A DNA stretch of 34,342 bases from JBLFWJ01 sp047611425 (GCA_047611425.1 JBLFWJ010000010.1:1-34342); one strand, 5' to 3'. Shown: positions 1-8,094, counted from the stretch's first letter. Notes: generated by a model from the sequence alone, not told the origin. Numbers and translations are program-made.

Positions 1-28
1 CAGAAACCAGCACGCTGCTGGTTAACAT
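1..28 (-). CDS. Possible 5' end of a gene leaving the window
   Basis: On the minus strand an ATG at 26-28 opens a frame reading MLTSSVLVS to the window edge. A TACTTTTT stretch, one base off the TAnnTTTG promoter element, lies just upstream of this ATG, the spacing seen before several genes in this window. Only nine codons are visible, so no function can be given and chance is a serious alternative. Continuing the sequence past the left edge would settle it. Confidence 0.2.
5..23. repeat. Short perfect inverted repeat at the left edge
   Basis: Eight-base arms AACCAGCA and TGCTGGTT flank a 3-nt loop. The repeat lies about 67 nt past the purN stop on the minus strand. There it is followed by only a short T-rich tail, so it could be a weak purN terminator. 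It also overlaps a possible start of a gene running off the edge, and the two readings compete. Confidence 0.4.
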
Positions 29-89
29 TGAAAAAAGTAAGATTGTTCGCGTCAGGTTTAGGATTGATGATACCCGATCGTACGCAGTT

Positions 90-653
90 TTAGCTCAGAT
101 ATTCGGCAACGACCCTCGCGAAGTTGGCGTGCTCCACCTTCAATACCTTTGCTGCAATCTGTTCTGGGCTCTCCGTGCCATCAAGACCTACGGCCTCTTG
201 ATAGAGAATTTTTCCACGATCATACTCTTCATCAATGGTGTGAATCGTTATACCCGACTCACTCTCGCCCGCTTCTTTTACAGCACGGTGCACGTTCATT
301 CCGTACATCCCTTTCCCGCCAAATTTTGGCAACAATGCAGGATGAACGTTGATGATTTTATCGGGATATGCTTGAATCAAATATTCGGGAATCAACCAAA
401 GAAACCCAGCCAAGACAATTAGGTCAACCTCTTTTTCTGAAAGAAGATTAAGTAATGATTCGGATTCGTAGAATTCCTGTCGATTAAGAAGCAATGTGGG
501 TACACCAAACTCCAGTGCGTGGTTAAATATTCCAGCACCGGCCTTATTCGAGAGAATCAAGGAAACTTCAATTTCCAAATTATCGTTCAGATATTCCAAG
601 ATGCAATGGGCGTTGCTACCTCCTCCAGAACCGAATATCGCAATGCGTTTCAT
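90..653 (-). CDS. purN: Phosphoribosylglycinamide formyltransferase
   Basis: This cytosolic enzyme transfers the formyl group of 10-formyltetrahydrofolate to GAR, the third step of purine synthesis. The 187-residue protein has the usual GART length. It shows the N-terminal GSGGGSN phosphate loop (residues 8-14) and the NVHPALLP motif with catalytic Asn102 and His104. Asp145, in DEEYDRGKI, completes the Asn-His-Asp set. The ATG at 653 is preferred over a TTG three codons upstream because it puts MKRIAIFGSG at the family N-terminus. The gene follows the lipoprotein gene ending at 681 by 27 nt and is probably the last gene of that minus-strand unit. None of its neighbours is a purine gene, so it is separated from any pur cluster. 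Confidence 0.95.
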   Translation of the reverse strand: MKRIAIFGSGGGSNAHCILEYLNDNLEIEVSLILSNKAGAGIFNHALEFGVPTLLLNRQEFYESESLLNLLSEKEVDLIVLAGFLWLIPEYLIQAYPDKIINVHPALLPKFGGKGMYGMNVHRAVKEAGESESGITIHTIDEEYDRGKILYQEAVGLDGTESPEQIAAKVLKVEHANFARVVAEYLS

Positions 654-680
654 CGCGGTCAAAATTAAGCCAGTAATTGC

Positions 681-1328
681 TCAGTAAACAAGGTCGAAAA
701 CCAACGTATCTCCCGCAGGGGCAAATAATGTGTGATCAAACGCATGAACTACAATTTGGGCATCGGTATACTTTCCTTCCAGCCGGAAATTTTGATCCCC
801 ATAAAGCGTGCAGATAAAGGATGTATCAACATTTGATCCCTGAAGAACATGCTGACCTGGCACTTCAACACAACAGGTTTCGCATGTTGGCGCATCGGAT
901 ATCGTGTTCCAAAAAACGGCAACTGCCCCCGTATTATTCTTAATATTCAATTGAAACCAACTTTGGCTATCCAATACTAGGTCACTAACGTAAGGTTTGG
1001 TCACTGGAACATCATCAGAAATAATCTCATGGCTCGATTGAAAATGTGCTCCTTTCGAAATATCGAACCGAAATCCAAAGGCACTTTCCTTGTCAATTTT
1101 GATGTTCACTTTACCAAAAGCATCGGACAAACTGGTTTCCTTTAACTCATAATTACCCAGCCCATTTGGCCCTACTGGTTTTATGTATCCTTCCACTTGT
1201 GCACCACCTACGGCATTTCCATGTTGATCAACTATCGTCAAAGCGAACTCAAAATAATCCTGTGTTTTCTGGCAACCTGAGGCAAGAATAATAACTGTGA
1301 AGATAGCAGCGAATAAAATTTTCGGCAT
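681..1328 (-). CDS. Uncharacterised lipoprotein, 215 aa
   Basis: The N-terminus is a short charged segment, a hydrophobic stretch and the lipobox LASGC, so Cys19 is probably lipidated and the protein anchored in the envelope. Residues about 27-90 (TIVDQHGNAVGGAQVEGYI and following) resemble the start of a transthyretin-like or carboxypeptidase-regulatory beta-sandwich fold, which is an inference from pattern only. A cysteine cluster, CETCC at residues 149-153, with Cys173 further on, could form disulfides or bind metal. The gene starts 8 nt after the T9SS cargo gene and precedes purN, so the first two genes form an exported pair. I do not recognise the family. Confidence 0.8.
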   Translation of the reverse strand: MPKILFAAIFTVIILASGCQKTQDYFEFALTIVDQHGNAVGGAQVEGYIKPVGPNGLGNYELKETSLSDAFGKVNIKIDKESAFGFRFDISKGAHFQSSHEIISDDVPVTKPYVSDLVLDSQSWFQLNIKNNTGAVAVFWNTISDAPTCETCCVEVPGQHVLQGSNVDTSFICTLYGDQNFRLEGKYTDAQIVVHAFDHTLFAPAGDTLVFDLVY

Positions 1329-1336
1329 TTCTAAGG

Positions 1337-1933
1337 CTAAAATTTGAACAGCTTTCCAGACTTCTGTTCCTCATTTACAATGAGTTGAAAGTAATACAAC
1401 CCGTCTTTCCAACCACTCATATTTACAATAATCTCTTGACTAGAACTTACCATTTCATTCATTACTCGCCCACTTCTATCGACCACCCGAAACACAGCCG
1501 AAGCGTGATCAGAATTCGTAAACAGAACTCGTGCCTGATCATTGAACGGGTCGGTAAGCACGAGCAGTCCATCCTCCCCGAATTGCTCAAAGAATATGCT
1601 TTCAGGATCAGAAATTCCCTGTGTACCAAACTCAATCGTGTAATAATTGAAGGCGTTGACTACAGCGTTAGAATCGACAAACGTGTACTGCTCATCAGAA
1701 TCAGTAGAACCACAAATGCCAGATATTTGGTCGATTTTTAGCTTTTCAGTTTCATTTTCACCTCTGTAAATTTTCATTCCTTGGCATGTATTCCCGCCAT
1801 GAATAACCCACCTCAAAACCACAATATCTTCCTGCTGAAAAAGATTGATTGATTTTATAAACGGGTGGTTCTCTTGGGCAGTAATCAAACCGCTTAAAAG
1901 CAACAAAACTGGTATGAATAAAAGCTTCCTCAT
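1337..1933 (-). CDS. Secreted protein with T9SS C-terminal sorting domain
   Basis: This 198-residue protein begins with a clear Sec signal peptide (MRKLLFIPVLLLLSGLITAQ). Its last 75 residues or so follow the type A T9SS sorting pattern: a DPFNDQARVLF segment, a strand with DRSGRVM, then GWKDGLYYFQL, ending in SGKLFKF. Such domains direct export across the outer membrane by the type IX system and are removed on arrival. The mature part of about 100 residues is small and may be a fibronectin-III-like sandwich (IVVLRWVIHGGN), with a cysteine pair around residues 50 and 74. The passenger function is unknown. It is the first gene of the minus-strand unit that runs into purN. Confidence 0.85.
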   Translation of the reverse strand: MRKLLFIPVLLLLSGLITAQENHPFIKSINLFQQEDIVVLRWVIHGGNTCQGMKIYRGENETEKLKIDQISGICGSTDSDEQYTFVDSNAVVNAFNYYTIEFGTQGISDPESIFFEQFGEDGLLVLTDPFNDQARVLFTNSDHASAVFRVVDRSGRVMNEMVSSSQEIIVNMSGWKDGLYYFQLIVNEEQKSGKLFKF

Positions 1934-1943
1934 TTGGGCGTTA

Positions 1944-1951
1944 CCAAGATA
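1944..1951 (-). promoter_or_regulatory. Candidate -7 promoter element (TATCTTGG)
   Basis: On the minus strand TATCTTGG lies 10 nt upstream of the ATG of the T9SS cargo gene. It is one base off the Bacteroidota TAnnTTTG -7 consensus. No convincing -33 element is seen. Confidence 0.35.
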
Positions 1952-2016
1952 CTGTACAGGCCATGTTGGCGATTGTTCAACAGGTTACATTTACCGAAAT
2001 TGTATTCCTGTAGAAA

Positions 2017-2418
2017 ATGAAGAAGGATATTGAACGGCCAAAGGTTAAAAATGTGGCCATAGCAGTGGTAAAAGAAACTGATGGACCTGAGCCAGCATGG
2101 GGTGTTTACCTCATTAATGAGAAGGAAATTCTGTTGACAAACGTGTTGGTTTCTTCCCGAGGATATGGTTTAGTTGATGGTCAGGAAGTGAAAACATCTC
2201 AACTCAGACACTTTTTAGAAGACATAGAGCCGATGAGTTTTGCCAAAGTTGAAGTGCTGGTGCCAGAGGTTTTTGGGCTTACAAATCAATATCTCCTTAG
2301 CTTTTACATTGATCAGGAGATTTACGATAAGAAGTACATCTTTTTGGCCGAAAGCATAATAGACGATAACTTGGTCAACATACCGCTGATTAATCGACCT
2401 GGGGTATTAATTCGCTGA
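2017..2418 (+). CDS. Conserved hypothetical protein, 133 aa
   Basis: This is a soluble-looking protein with no signal peptide or membrane segment. It reads as a small alternating alpha/beta protein: KNVAIAVVKE, then PAWGVYLINEKE, LLTNVLVSSRGYG, KVEVLVPEVFG and YLLSFYIDQEIYDKKYIF. It resembles uncharacterised proteins I associate with Bacteroidota, but I do not know a function. It opens the plus-strand run and sits 2 nt before the exonuclease gene, so the two are very probably co-transcribed and translationally coupled. It is divergent from the T9SS cargo gene across an 83-nt gap. Confidence 0.8.
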   Translation: MKKDIERPKVKNVAIAVVKETDGPEPAWGVYLINEKEILLTNVLVSSRGYGLVDGQEVKTSQLRHFLEDIEPMSFAKVEVLVPEVFGLTNQYLLSFYIDQEIYDKKYIFLAESIIDDNLVNIPLINRPGVLIR

Positions 2419-2420
2419 TT

Positions 2421-3140
2421 ATGCTGAGTAACCTTAAAATTGAAAACGTTCTTTTTCTAGACATCGAGACGGTGCCACAGCATCCTGATCACGATAGCTT
2501 AGACGAAACATCAAAAAAGCTTTGGGAACATAAAGCAAACATCCTCACAAAGGGTGTTCAAACTGGTGAAGAAATCTACCAACGGGCAGGTATTTATGCC
2601 GAGTTTGGTAAGATTATTTGTGTGTCCGTTGGGTTTATTCATGTAGAAGAAAATAATCGTGAATATCGATCCCGATCTTTTTTTGGGGATGACGAGGCGA
2701 AACTCCTAACGGATTTGGCAGGCATGCTGAATTCCCACTTCAATAAGCCGCAACACCTGCTCTGTGGGCATAACGGTAAGGAATTCGACTTTCCATACAT
2801 TGCCCGTAGGATGATTATTAACTCAGTAAAAATTCCAAGGATTTTACAAATCAGTGGTCTCAAACCATGGGAAGTGCAGCACTTGGACACAATGGAGCTT
2901 TGGAAATTCGGGGATTGGAAAAGCTACACTTCCATTAGCTTGCTCGCTCATGTTTTGGGCATACCAACCCCAAAAGATGACATTGACGGAAGCGATGTTG
3001 CCAGAGTCTACTACGAAGACAAAGACTTAGATAGAATTGAGCTTTATTGCCGGAAAGACACGCTGACGGTAGCTCAAGTTTTGCTTAGAATGAAAGGAGA
3101 ACCAATACTTTCCGAAGACGAAATCATCGACATTACGTGA
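2421..3140 (+). CDS. PolB-like 3'-5' exonuclease (DnaQ fold)
   Basis: The 239-residue protein matches the predicted 3'-5' exonucleases related to the PolB proofreading domain (DNA_pol_B_exo2 type). The acidic metal-binding set is visible: FLDIETVP with Asp14 and Glu16 (Exo I), HNGKEFDFPYIARR with Asp123 (Exo II), and YCRKDTLTVAQV with Tyr209 and Asp213 (Exo III). There is no polymerase domain, so it is a stand-alone nuclease, presumably cytosolic and acting on DNA ends in repair. The specific substrate is not known. It follows the hypothetical gene by 2 nt, and its TGA overlaps the GTG start of the next lipoprotein. Confidence 0.88.
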   Translation: MLSNLKIENVLFLDIETVPQHPDHDSLDETSKKLWEHKANILTKGVQTGEEIYQRAGIYAEFGKIICVSVGFIHVEENNREYRSRSFFGDDEAKLLTDLAGMLNSHFNKPQHLLCGHNGKEFDFPYIARRMIINSVKIPRILQISGLKPWEVQHLDTMELWKFGDWKSYTSISLLAHVLGIPTPKDDIDGSDVARVYYEDKDLDRIELYCRKDTLTVAQVLLRMKGEPILSEDEIIDIT

Positions 3141-3625
3141 AACAAATTGGCGCATATCTTATTCTTATAACGCTAGCGGGTTGTACCCAAGAACGAATAA
3201 CTGCAGAGTCAATTCTTGGTGTTCAAGATCAATTTCGAGGAATCAGTATTGGAGATGATTTGGAAACTGTTTTAACCGAATTGGATTGTGCTGAGGTCAC
3301 CCCTTACAGCAACGAACGAATTGATGGATTCAATGAGCTAGGTAAAAAATCCACTTTGCAAGTTTCTTTGGAATTGAATGACGATCATTTGGTTGCAATT
3401 CAGGCAGACATTTTTCTTTCGGATGAGGCAGAAACATTGCGAATCATGGACGAACTCTCCGAATTACTCAGCTCGCGATACGGGTTTAGAGCCGACCGAT
3501 CCGACTTTCGCGTTTGGCTTGACCAAGGCGGAAAAATGCAACCTACCGAGTTTGCCTTAACCGATGAAACCAACGAAACAGGATCGCCTAAGCTGTCCAT
3601 TACGATCTATAACTTTGAGCGCTGA
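3137..3625 (+). CDS. Uncharacterised lipoprotein, 162 aa
   Basis: The GTG start overlaps the TGA of the exonuclease gene (GTGA). This gives an N-terminus MKQIGAYLILITLAGCT with lipobox LAGC, so Cys16 is the probable lipidation site. The remaining 146 residues are polar and probably one small alpha/beta domain, with repeated LNDD, LSDE and LTDE acidic turns. I recognise no family. Overlap with the upstream gene implies translational coupling, although a soluble nuclease and a lipoprotein are an odd pair functionally. Confidence 0.8.
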   Translation: MKQIGAYLILITLAGCTQERITAESILGVQDQFRGISIGDDLETVLTELDCAEVTPYSNERIDGFNELGKKSTLQVSLELNDDHLVAIQADIFLSDEAETLRIMDELSELLSSRYGFRADRSDFRVWLDQGGKMQPTEFALTDETNETGSPKLSITIYNFER

Positions 3626-3637
3626 CCGCGACACGAC

Positions 3638-5443
3638 ATGGAAGACAGAAAACTACTGGAGATAAACAACTTGGTGACAGAATTCACCACGGACGGAAAC
3701 ACGCTTAAAGCCGTAAACGATGTTTCATTTACCCTAAACAGGGGAGAAACCATCGGTATTGTTGGTGAATCTGGATCGGGAAAATCGGTGACTTCTCTTT
3801 CCGTAATGCGGTTGATTCCAGATCCTCCTGGGAGAATTTCTGGAGGTGAAATATTATTTCACAAAGGTGATGGCGAGGTAATCGATTTGGTTTCAATTCC
3901 AGAGAAGGAAATGCGCGCCATTCGGGGTAATGACATCGCTATGATCTTTCAAGAGCCGATGACATCATTGAACCCAGTGTTTACATGCGGTGATCAGGTT
4001 ATGGAGGCAATACTTCTCCACCAAAAAACCAACAAAAAAGAGGCAAAGCAAAAGACAATCGATCTCTTCAAATTAGTTCAACTGCCCAGACCAGAAGACA
4101 TTTTTGATTCGTATCCACACCAAATTTCTGGAGGTCAAAAGCAACGTGTAATGATTGCAATGGCCATGAGTTGCAATCCGAATATTCTTATTGCGGATGA
4201 GCCGACTACAGCACTGGATGTTACCGTACAAAAGACAATTTTGGAGTTGATGCTCACCCTTCAGCGCAAGCACGACATGGGCATCATGTTCATTACACAC
4301 GACCTTGGTGTTATTGCCGAATTGGCCGATAAGGTTATCGTGATGTACAAGGGAAAGATAGTGGAGCAAGGAAGTGTTTTAGAAATTTTCGAAAACCCAA
4401 AACACCCGTACACCAAAGGGTTACTGGCGTGTCGCCCACCATTGGATAAGCGATTGAAACGGCTGCCTATCGTGGCCGATTTCATGGAATTGGACGAAAA
4501 TGGCAACATCAAGGAAATTGCCAATAGCATTGACGAAGTAATAAATAGGGAAGTCGTTTCCGATGCAGAACGAAAGGCTGACCACGAAAAACTATACGCT
4601 CAAGAACCCGTTCTTCAACTCAAAAACTTGAAGAAATATTACCCAATGGGCAACAGCTTTTTTGGTAAGACAAAGGAGTGGGTGAAGGCCGTTGATGACG
4701 TAACGTTTGATGTTTATCCAGGCGAGACTCTTGGCCTTGTTGGCGAATCTGGTTGTGGTAAAACAACATTGGGCAGAACTGTCCTTCGATTGATTGACCC
4801 GACAGACGGAGAAATGATTTTTAAAGGGAAGTACCCTTTGCATTCTATGTCCGACTCAGAATTGAGAAAAATCCGGACGGACATTCAAATTATTTTCCAG
4901 GATCCTTATTCATCTTTGAATCCTCGGATAACGGTTGGTGATGCCATTCTGGAACCGATGGAGGTGCATAAAATGTACGCCAACAACAAGGAACGAAAGG
5001 AAAAAGTAATCGCTTTGCTCACAAGAGTTGGCCTGTTGGAAGAGCATTATTATCGGTATCCTCATGAGTTTTCCGGTGGGCAAAGACAACGTGTTTGTAT
5101 CGCTCGAGCGTTAGCGCTGAATCCAAAATTCATCATTTGTGATGAATCTGTTTCGGCATTGGACGTTTCGGTTCAAGCACAGGTTCTTAATCTCCTCAAT
5201 GAATTAAAACGAGATTTCGATTTCACATACATTTTCATCTCTCACGACCTAAGTGTTGTGAAATTCATGAGCGACCGAATGGTGGTAATGAATCAAGGAA
5301 AGGTTGAGGAAATGGGAGATGCTGACGAGGTTTACAATAACCCTCAAACGGCTTACACTCAAAAATTAATCGCTGCTATTCCTACCGGAAGATTGGAAGA
5401 CATTAGAGCAAGTATCGAACGTAAAAAAGCAATGAAGGTGTAA
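3638..5443 (+). CDS. Fused two-NBD ABC transporter ATPase, OppD-OppF type
   Basis: The 601-residue protein joins two nucleotide-binding domains of the peptide/nickel importer class. NBD1 (about residues 5-270) has Walker A GESGSGKS at 43-50, the signature ISGGQKQR near 162, and Walker B ILIADEPTTALD. It ends with an OppD-like NPKHPYTKGLLACRPP segment. NBD2 (about 325-590) has Walker A GESGCGKT near 370, the signature FSGGQRQR and Walker B FIICDESVSALD. It ends with an OppF-like NPQTAYTQKLI. Fused ATPases of this kind (GsiA or YejF architecture) normally energise DppB/DppC-type permeases with a periplasmic binding protein. None of those partners is in this window, so the substrate is unknown. 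It lies 12 nt after the lipoprotein gene. Confidence 0.93.
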   Translation: MEDRKLLEINNLVTEFTTDGNTLKAVNDVSFTLNRGETIGIVGESGSGKSVTSLSVMRLIPDPPGRISGGEILFHKGDGEVIDLVSIPEKEMRAIRGNDIAMIFQEPMTSLNPVFTCGDQVMEAILLHQKTNKKEAKQKTIDLFKLVQLPRPEDIFDSYPHQISGGQKQRVMIAMAMSCNPNILIADEPTTALDVTVQKTILELMLTLQRKHDMGIMFITHDLGVIAELADKVIVMYKGKIVEQGSVLEIFENPKHPYTKGLLACRPPLDKRLKRLPIVADFMELDENGNIKEIANSIDEVINREVVSDAERKADHEKLYAQEPVLQLKNLKKYYPMGNSFFGKTKEWVKAVDDVTFDVYPGETLGLVGESGCGKTTLGRTVLRLIDPTDGEMIFKGKYPLHSMSDSELRKIRTDIQIIFQDPYSSLNPRITVGDAILEPMEVHKMYANNKERKEKVIALLTRVGLLEEHYYRYPHEFSGGQRQRVCIARALALNPKFIICDESVSALDVSVQAQVLNLLNELKRDFDFTYIFISHDLSVVKFMSDRMVVMNQGKVEEMGDADEVYNNPQTAYTQKLIAAIPTGRLEDIRASIERKKAMKV

Positions 5444-5476
5444 TCTTAATCCAAGGCAAAGTTCCATTGTCCTCCT

Positions 5477-5484
5477 TACCTTTC
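5477..5484 (+). promoter_or_regulatory. Candidate -7 element (TACCTTTC)
   Basis: TACCTTTC, one base off TAnnTTTG, ends 4 nt before the ATG of the FAD oxidoreductase. If used, that mRNA has an almost leaderless start and is separate from the ABC gene upstream. Confidence 0.35.
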
Positions 5485-5488
5485 CAGC

Positions 5489-7117
5489 ATGGGAGTAGGC
5501 ACACCATTCAAACGGCTTAAGAAGAAAGATGGCTACGATGCAATCGTAATTGGATCTGGATTGGGCGCCATGGCTTTTGGGGCCATTATGGCCAAAGAAG
5601 GAAAGAAGGTTCTACTTCTTGAAAAGCATTACGTAGCAGGTGGATTCACCCACGTTTTCAAACGCAAAGAATACGAGTGGGACGTAGGTATTCACTACGT
5701 TGGCGATGTACATAAGGACTTTACATTCCTCAGCATAATGTTCGATTATATCACCGACCACAATTTAAAGTGGAAGGAGATGGATGAGGTTTATGACCGA
5801 GTAATTATCGAGGATAGATCTTACGATTTCAAGTCGGGTAAAGAGAACTTTATTGAGATGCTTTATGAGCGGTTTCCGGGAGAGGAAGCAGCTATTGATA
5901 AGTACATAGAAGCCGTCTACAAATCGACATCGCAGAACAGGAAGTTCTTTCAAGAACGTGCCCTGCCACCACTAATCAGCAAGTTGGTGGGATCATTCTT
6001 GACCAATAAATTTTACGAGATGTCGGACAAAACGACATCCGAAGTGTTGGATGAAATAACGGACAACCAAGAATTGAAAGCCGTGCTTTGCGGCCAATAT
6101 GGTGATCATGGCTTGCCTCCTGGCGAAAGCAGTTTTGCCATGCAAGCCGTTGTAAACAAGCATTATTGGAAAGGTGGTGCATTCCCCGTTGGTGGTTGCG
6201 AGCGAATTGCAGATACGATTGTTCCAATTATTGAAAAAGCGGGTGGTGCTGTTGCGCTACGAGCAGGTGTCGAGAAAATCCTCGTGAAGGATGGCAAGGC
6301 CTATGGCGTTGAGATGGAAGACGGATCGACCATCGAAGCACCGATGATTGTGAGCGGTGCGGGTTATCTGAACACCATGGGAAGGCTTCTTGAGCCAAGT
6401 CTTCAACAAAAGATTGGTTACGATCCATCTAAAGGAGTTCCACCATCAGTTTCGCACGTTTGCCTATACATCGGACTTAAGCACGATCTACGGGAATTGG
6501 GCATTGGGTCTACCAATTACTGGGTTTACCCTTCCAATAATCATGATCAAAGTGTAAAGGATTACTTGGCAGATCAGAGCAAGCCGTTTCCCGTAACATA
6601 TATCTCGTTCCCCTCTTTGAAGGACCCAGAATGGAGCGATCGATATCCTGGAAAAAGCACCATTGAAATGATCACATTGGCACCTTTCGAATGGTTTGCC
6701 AAGTGGAAGGATGACCGTTGGAAGCATCGTGGAGATGAGTACGAAGCGTACAAAGAAGAATATGCTCAGCGGCTTTTAGGTGAACTGTACAAGCAGTTTC
6801 CACAGTTAGAAGGCAAGATCGATTACTACGAGCTATCGACTCCACTCTCTACAGCTCATTTCGTTAACTATGAGAATGGAGAGATTTACGGGTTGGATCA
6901 TACTCCGGAGCGATACAGAATGAAAGAATTGCGACCTCGAACCCCAATCAAAAATCTATACTTGACCGGTCAGGATATCGTTACCTGTGGCATCGGTGGA
7001 GCTTTGATGGGAGGCGTGCTGACCGCTGCACATGTTACCAAAGGGTTTGGGCTGCCCGATCGAATAATCGAAACTGTAATGAAGGAACGAGAGGAACTCG
7101 CTGCTTCTGAAAATTGA
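5489..7117 (+). CDS. FAD-dependent oxidoreductase, RetSat/CrtI-like
   Basis: This 542-residue flavoprotein belongs to the phytoene desaturase and all-trans-retinol 13,14-reductase superfamily. The N-terminal dinucleotide fold shows GSGLGA at 22-27, with Glu45 at the end of strand 2 (VLLLEK) for FAD ribose binding. The family stretch HYVAGGFTHVF follows. Near the C-terminus, LYLTGQDIVTCGIGGALMGG is the second FAD-contacting motif. The WDVGIHYVG segment is of the RetSat type. The likely reaction is saturation or desaturation of an isoprenoid or other conjugated lipid, but no carotenoid genes are nearby and the substrate is open. The lipoprotein gene begins 7 nt after its stop, so the two are likely co-expressed. 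Confidence 0.88.
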   Translation: MGVGTPFKRLKKKDGYDAIVIGSGLGAMAFGAIMAKEGKKVLLLEKHYVAGGFTHVFKRKEYEWDVGIHYVGDVHKDFTFLSIMFDYITDHNLKWKEMDEVYDRVIIEDRSYDFKSGKENFIEMLYERFPGEEAAIDKYIEAVYKSTSQNRKFFQERALPPLISKLVGSFLTNKFYEMSDKTTSEVLDEITDNQELKAVLCGQYGDHGLPPGESSFAMQAVVNKHYWKGGAFPVGGCERIADTIVPIIEKAGGAVALRAGVEKILVKDGKAYGVEMEDGSTIEAPMIVSGAGYLNTMGRLLEPSLQQKIGYDPSKGVPPSVSHVCLYIGLKHDLRELGIGSTNYWVYPSNNHDQSVKDYLADQSKPFPVTYISFPSLKDPEWSDRYPGKSTIEMITLAPFEWFAKWKDDRWKHRGDEYEAYKEEYAQRLLGELYKQFPQLEGKIDYYELSTPLSTAHFVNYENGEIYGLDHTPERYRMKELRPRTPIKNLYLTGQDIVTCGIGGALMGGVLTAAHVTKGFGLPDRIIETVMKEREELAASEN

Positions 7118-7124
7118 ATTTGAA

Positions 7125-7655
7125 ATGAAAACAAACATTTTATTAGCCCTTCTTTTTGCTGGGTTCGCATTGGGATCCTGCAATGATGAAACTAAACCCG
7201 AAGCAAACCAAGGAGATTGGAGCAAGACCATCATGTACAACGTGGATAAGAACACGGCTTATTTTGATGATTTGAATGATGAAGATTTCTCTGAATTCAC
7301 CGCCATGGGCGAGCAGATTATTCAGGATGTTCTTGATGGAAAACTGAAAGCGTATGACGCATTCGAACCAGATGTTGAGCTGAGCATGGTTCAGATCAAT
7401 GCCGAGCTTTTTTCAATCGATACACTCTTCATTGAAAACCCAGAAACGTATGAGCATGAACCCGTTGCAATCGAAAATGACTTCACAAAAGGGGTGGTCG
7501 CCTTCAAGTTTAAGGAGCAATGGAATTACGATGCCGCCACTGGAATGATTGACAAAAAGGTGATCGCGGTGGCACCAAAAAAAGCGGTACTCAGTCCAAC
7601 TTCTGGTGAAGTACGGGGGTTTCGATCACTCTTTTGGGTGAAGCTCCAGCCCTAA
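7125..7655 (+). CDS. Lipoprotein with GldN-like C-terminal segment
   Basis: The 176-residue protein has a signal sequence and lipobox ALGSC, making Cys19 the probable lipidated residue. Its C-terminal 45 residues, with FKEQWNYDAATGMIDKKVIA, an AP step, then RGFRSLFWVKLQP, strongly recall the end of GldN/GldO. In those proteins an I(R/K)E-W-FD-(K/R) strand is followed by IIGIAP and a final LFWVYFP. GldN is a periplasmic part of the T9SS/gliding motor. This protein is shorter than GldN (about 300 residues) and is not beside gldKLM. It may be a paralogue with a different role. The GldN link is my pattern inference. The gene shares a 3-base stop overlap with the convergent membrane gene. Confidence 0.8.
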   Translation: MKTNILLALLFAGFALGSCNDETKPEANQGDWSKTIMYNVDKNTAYFDDLNDEDFSEFTAMGEQIIQDVLDGKLKAYDAFEPDVELSMVQINAELFSIDTLFIENPETYEHEPVAIENDFTKGVVAFKFKEQWNYDAATGMIDKKVIAVAPKKAVLSPTSGEVRGFRSLFWVKLQP

Positions 7656-8089
7656 GCCAGGCCTTCAATCGAAAGATAAATAGCCACATATCGGGCGATC
7701 TTTCCGATCAGCAACCAGAAGGCTACCACGAACCAATTCACTCTGAAAAACCCAAGGGCCAAGACAATCACATTTCCTAAAATTGGCAGCCATCCGAGGA
7801 GCGCCAGGATGGCTCCGTGTTTCGAGATTCTGGCTTGATAAGCTTCAACCTTAGCTCGATCAATTCGAAAGTACTTTTCAATCCAATGCCAGTTTCCTAA
7901 ATGGCCGATGTACCACGTGGTCATCCCTCCTATCCAATTTCCGATAGTTGCGGAAACAATACTGATCATTGGATCACCACCTGCTAAAAGCATTGCGGTT
8001 AGTACTACTTCAGAAGAAAGCGGAACAACCGTTCCCGCTACAAACCCAGCTAAGAAGAGGCCCCAATATCCGAGTTCCAGCCAGTCCAT
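7652..8089 (-). CDS. YqaA-type VTT (DedA-like) membrane protein
   Basis: This short 145-residue membrane protein of the VTT/SNARE-associated (DedA-like) superfamily resembles E. coli YqaA. It has about four hydrophobic segments. Residues about 8-35 carry AGFVAGTVVPLSSEVVL, the re-entrant-loop-like region with Pro and Glu typical of the family. Then follow NWIGGMTTWYIGHLG and a C-terminal segment with GWLPILGNVIVLALGFFRV. Better-studied relatives act in lipid flipping or membrane homeostasis, but the role of YqaA-type proteins is not established. It begins 5 nt after the guanylyltransferase stop, last in that operon. Its TAG overlaps the TAA of the convergent lipoprotein gene. Confidence 0.87.
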   Translation of the reverse strand: MDWLELGYWGLFLAGFVAGTVVPLSSEVVLTAMLLAGGDPMISIVSATIGNWIGGMTTWYIGHLGNWHWIEKYFRIDRAKVEAYQARISKHGAILALLGWLPILGNVIVLALGFFRVNWFVVAFWLLIGKIARYVAIYLSIEGLA

Positions 8090-8094
8090 TACTG

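Noticed and set aside
129..422. Plus-strand open frame opposite purN, open back to the left edge
   Set aside because: It lies antisense to a clearly conserved enzyme and its translation shows no family pattern; it is a shadow frame.
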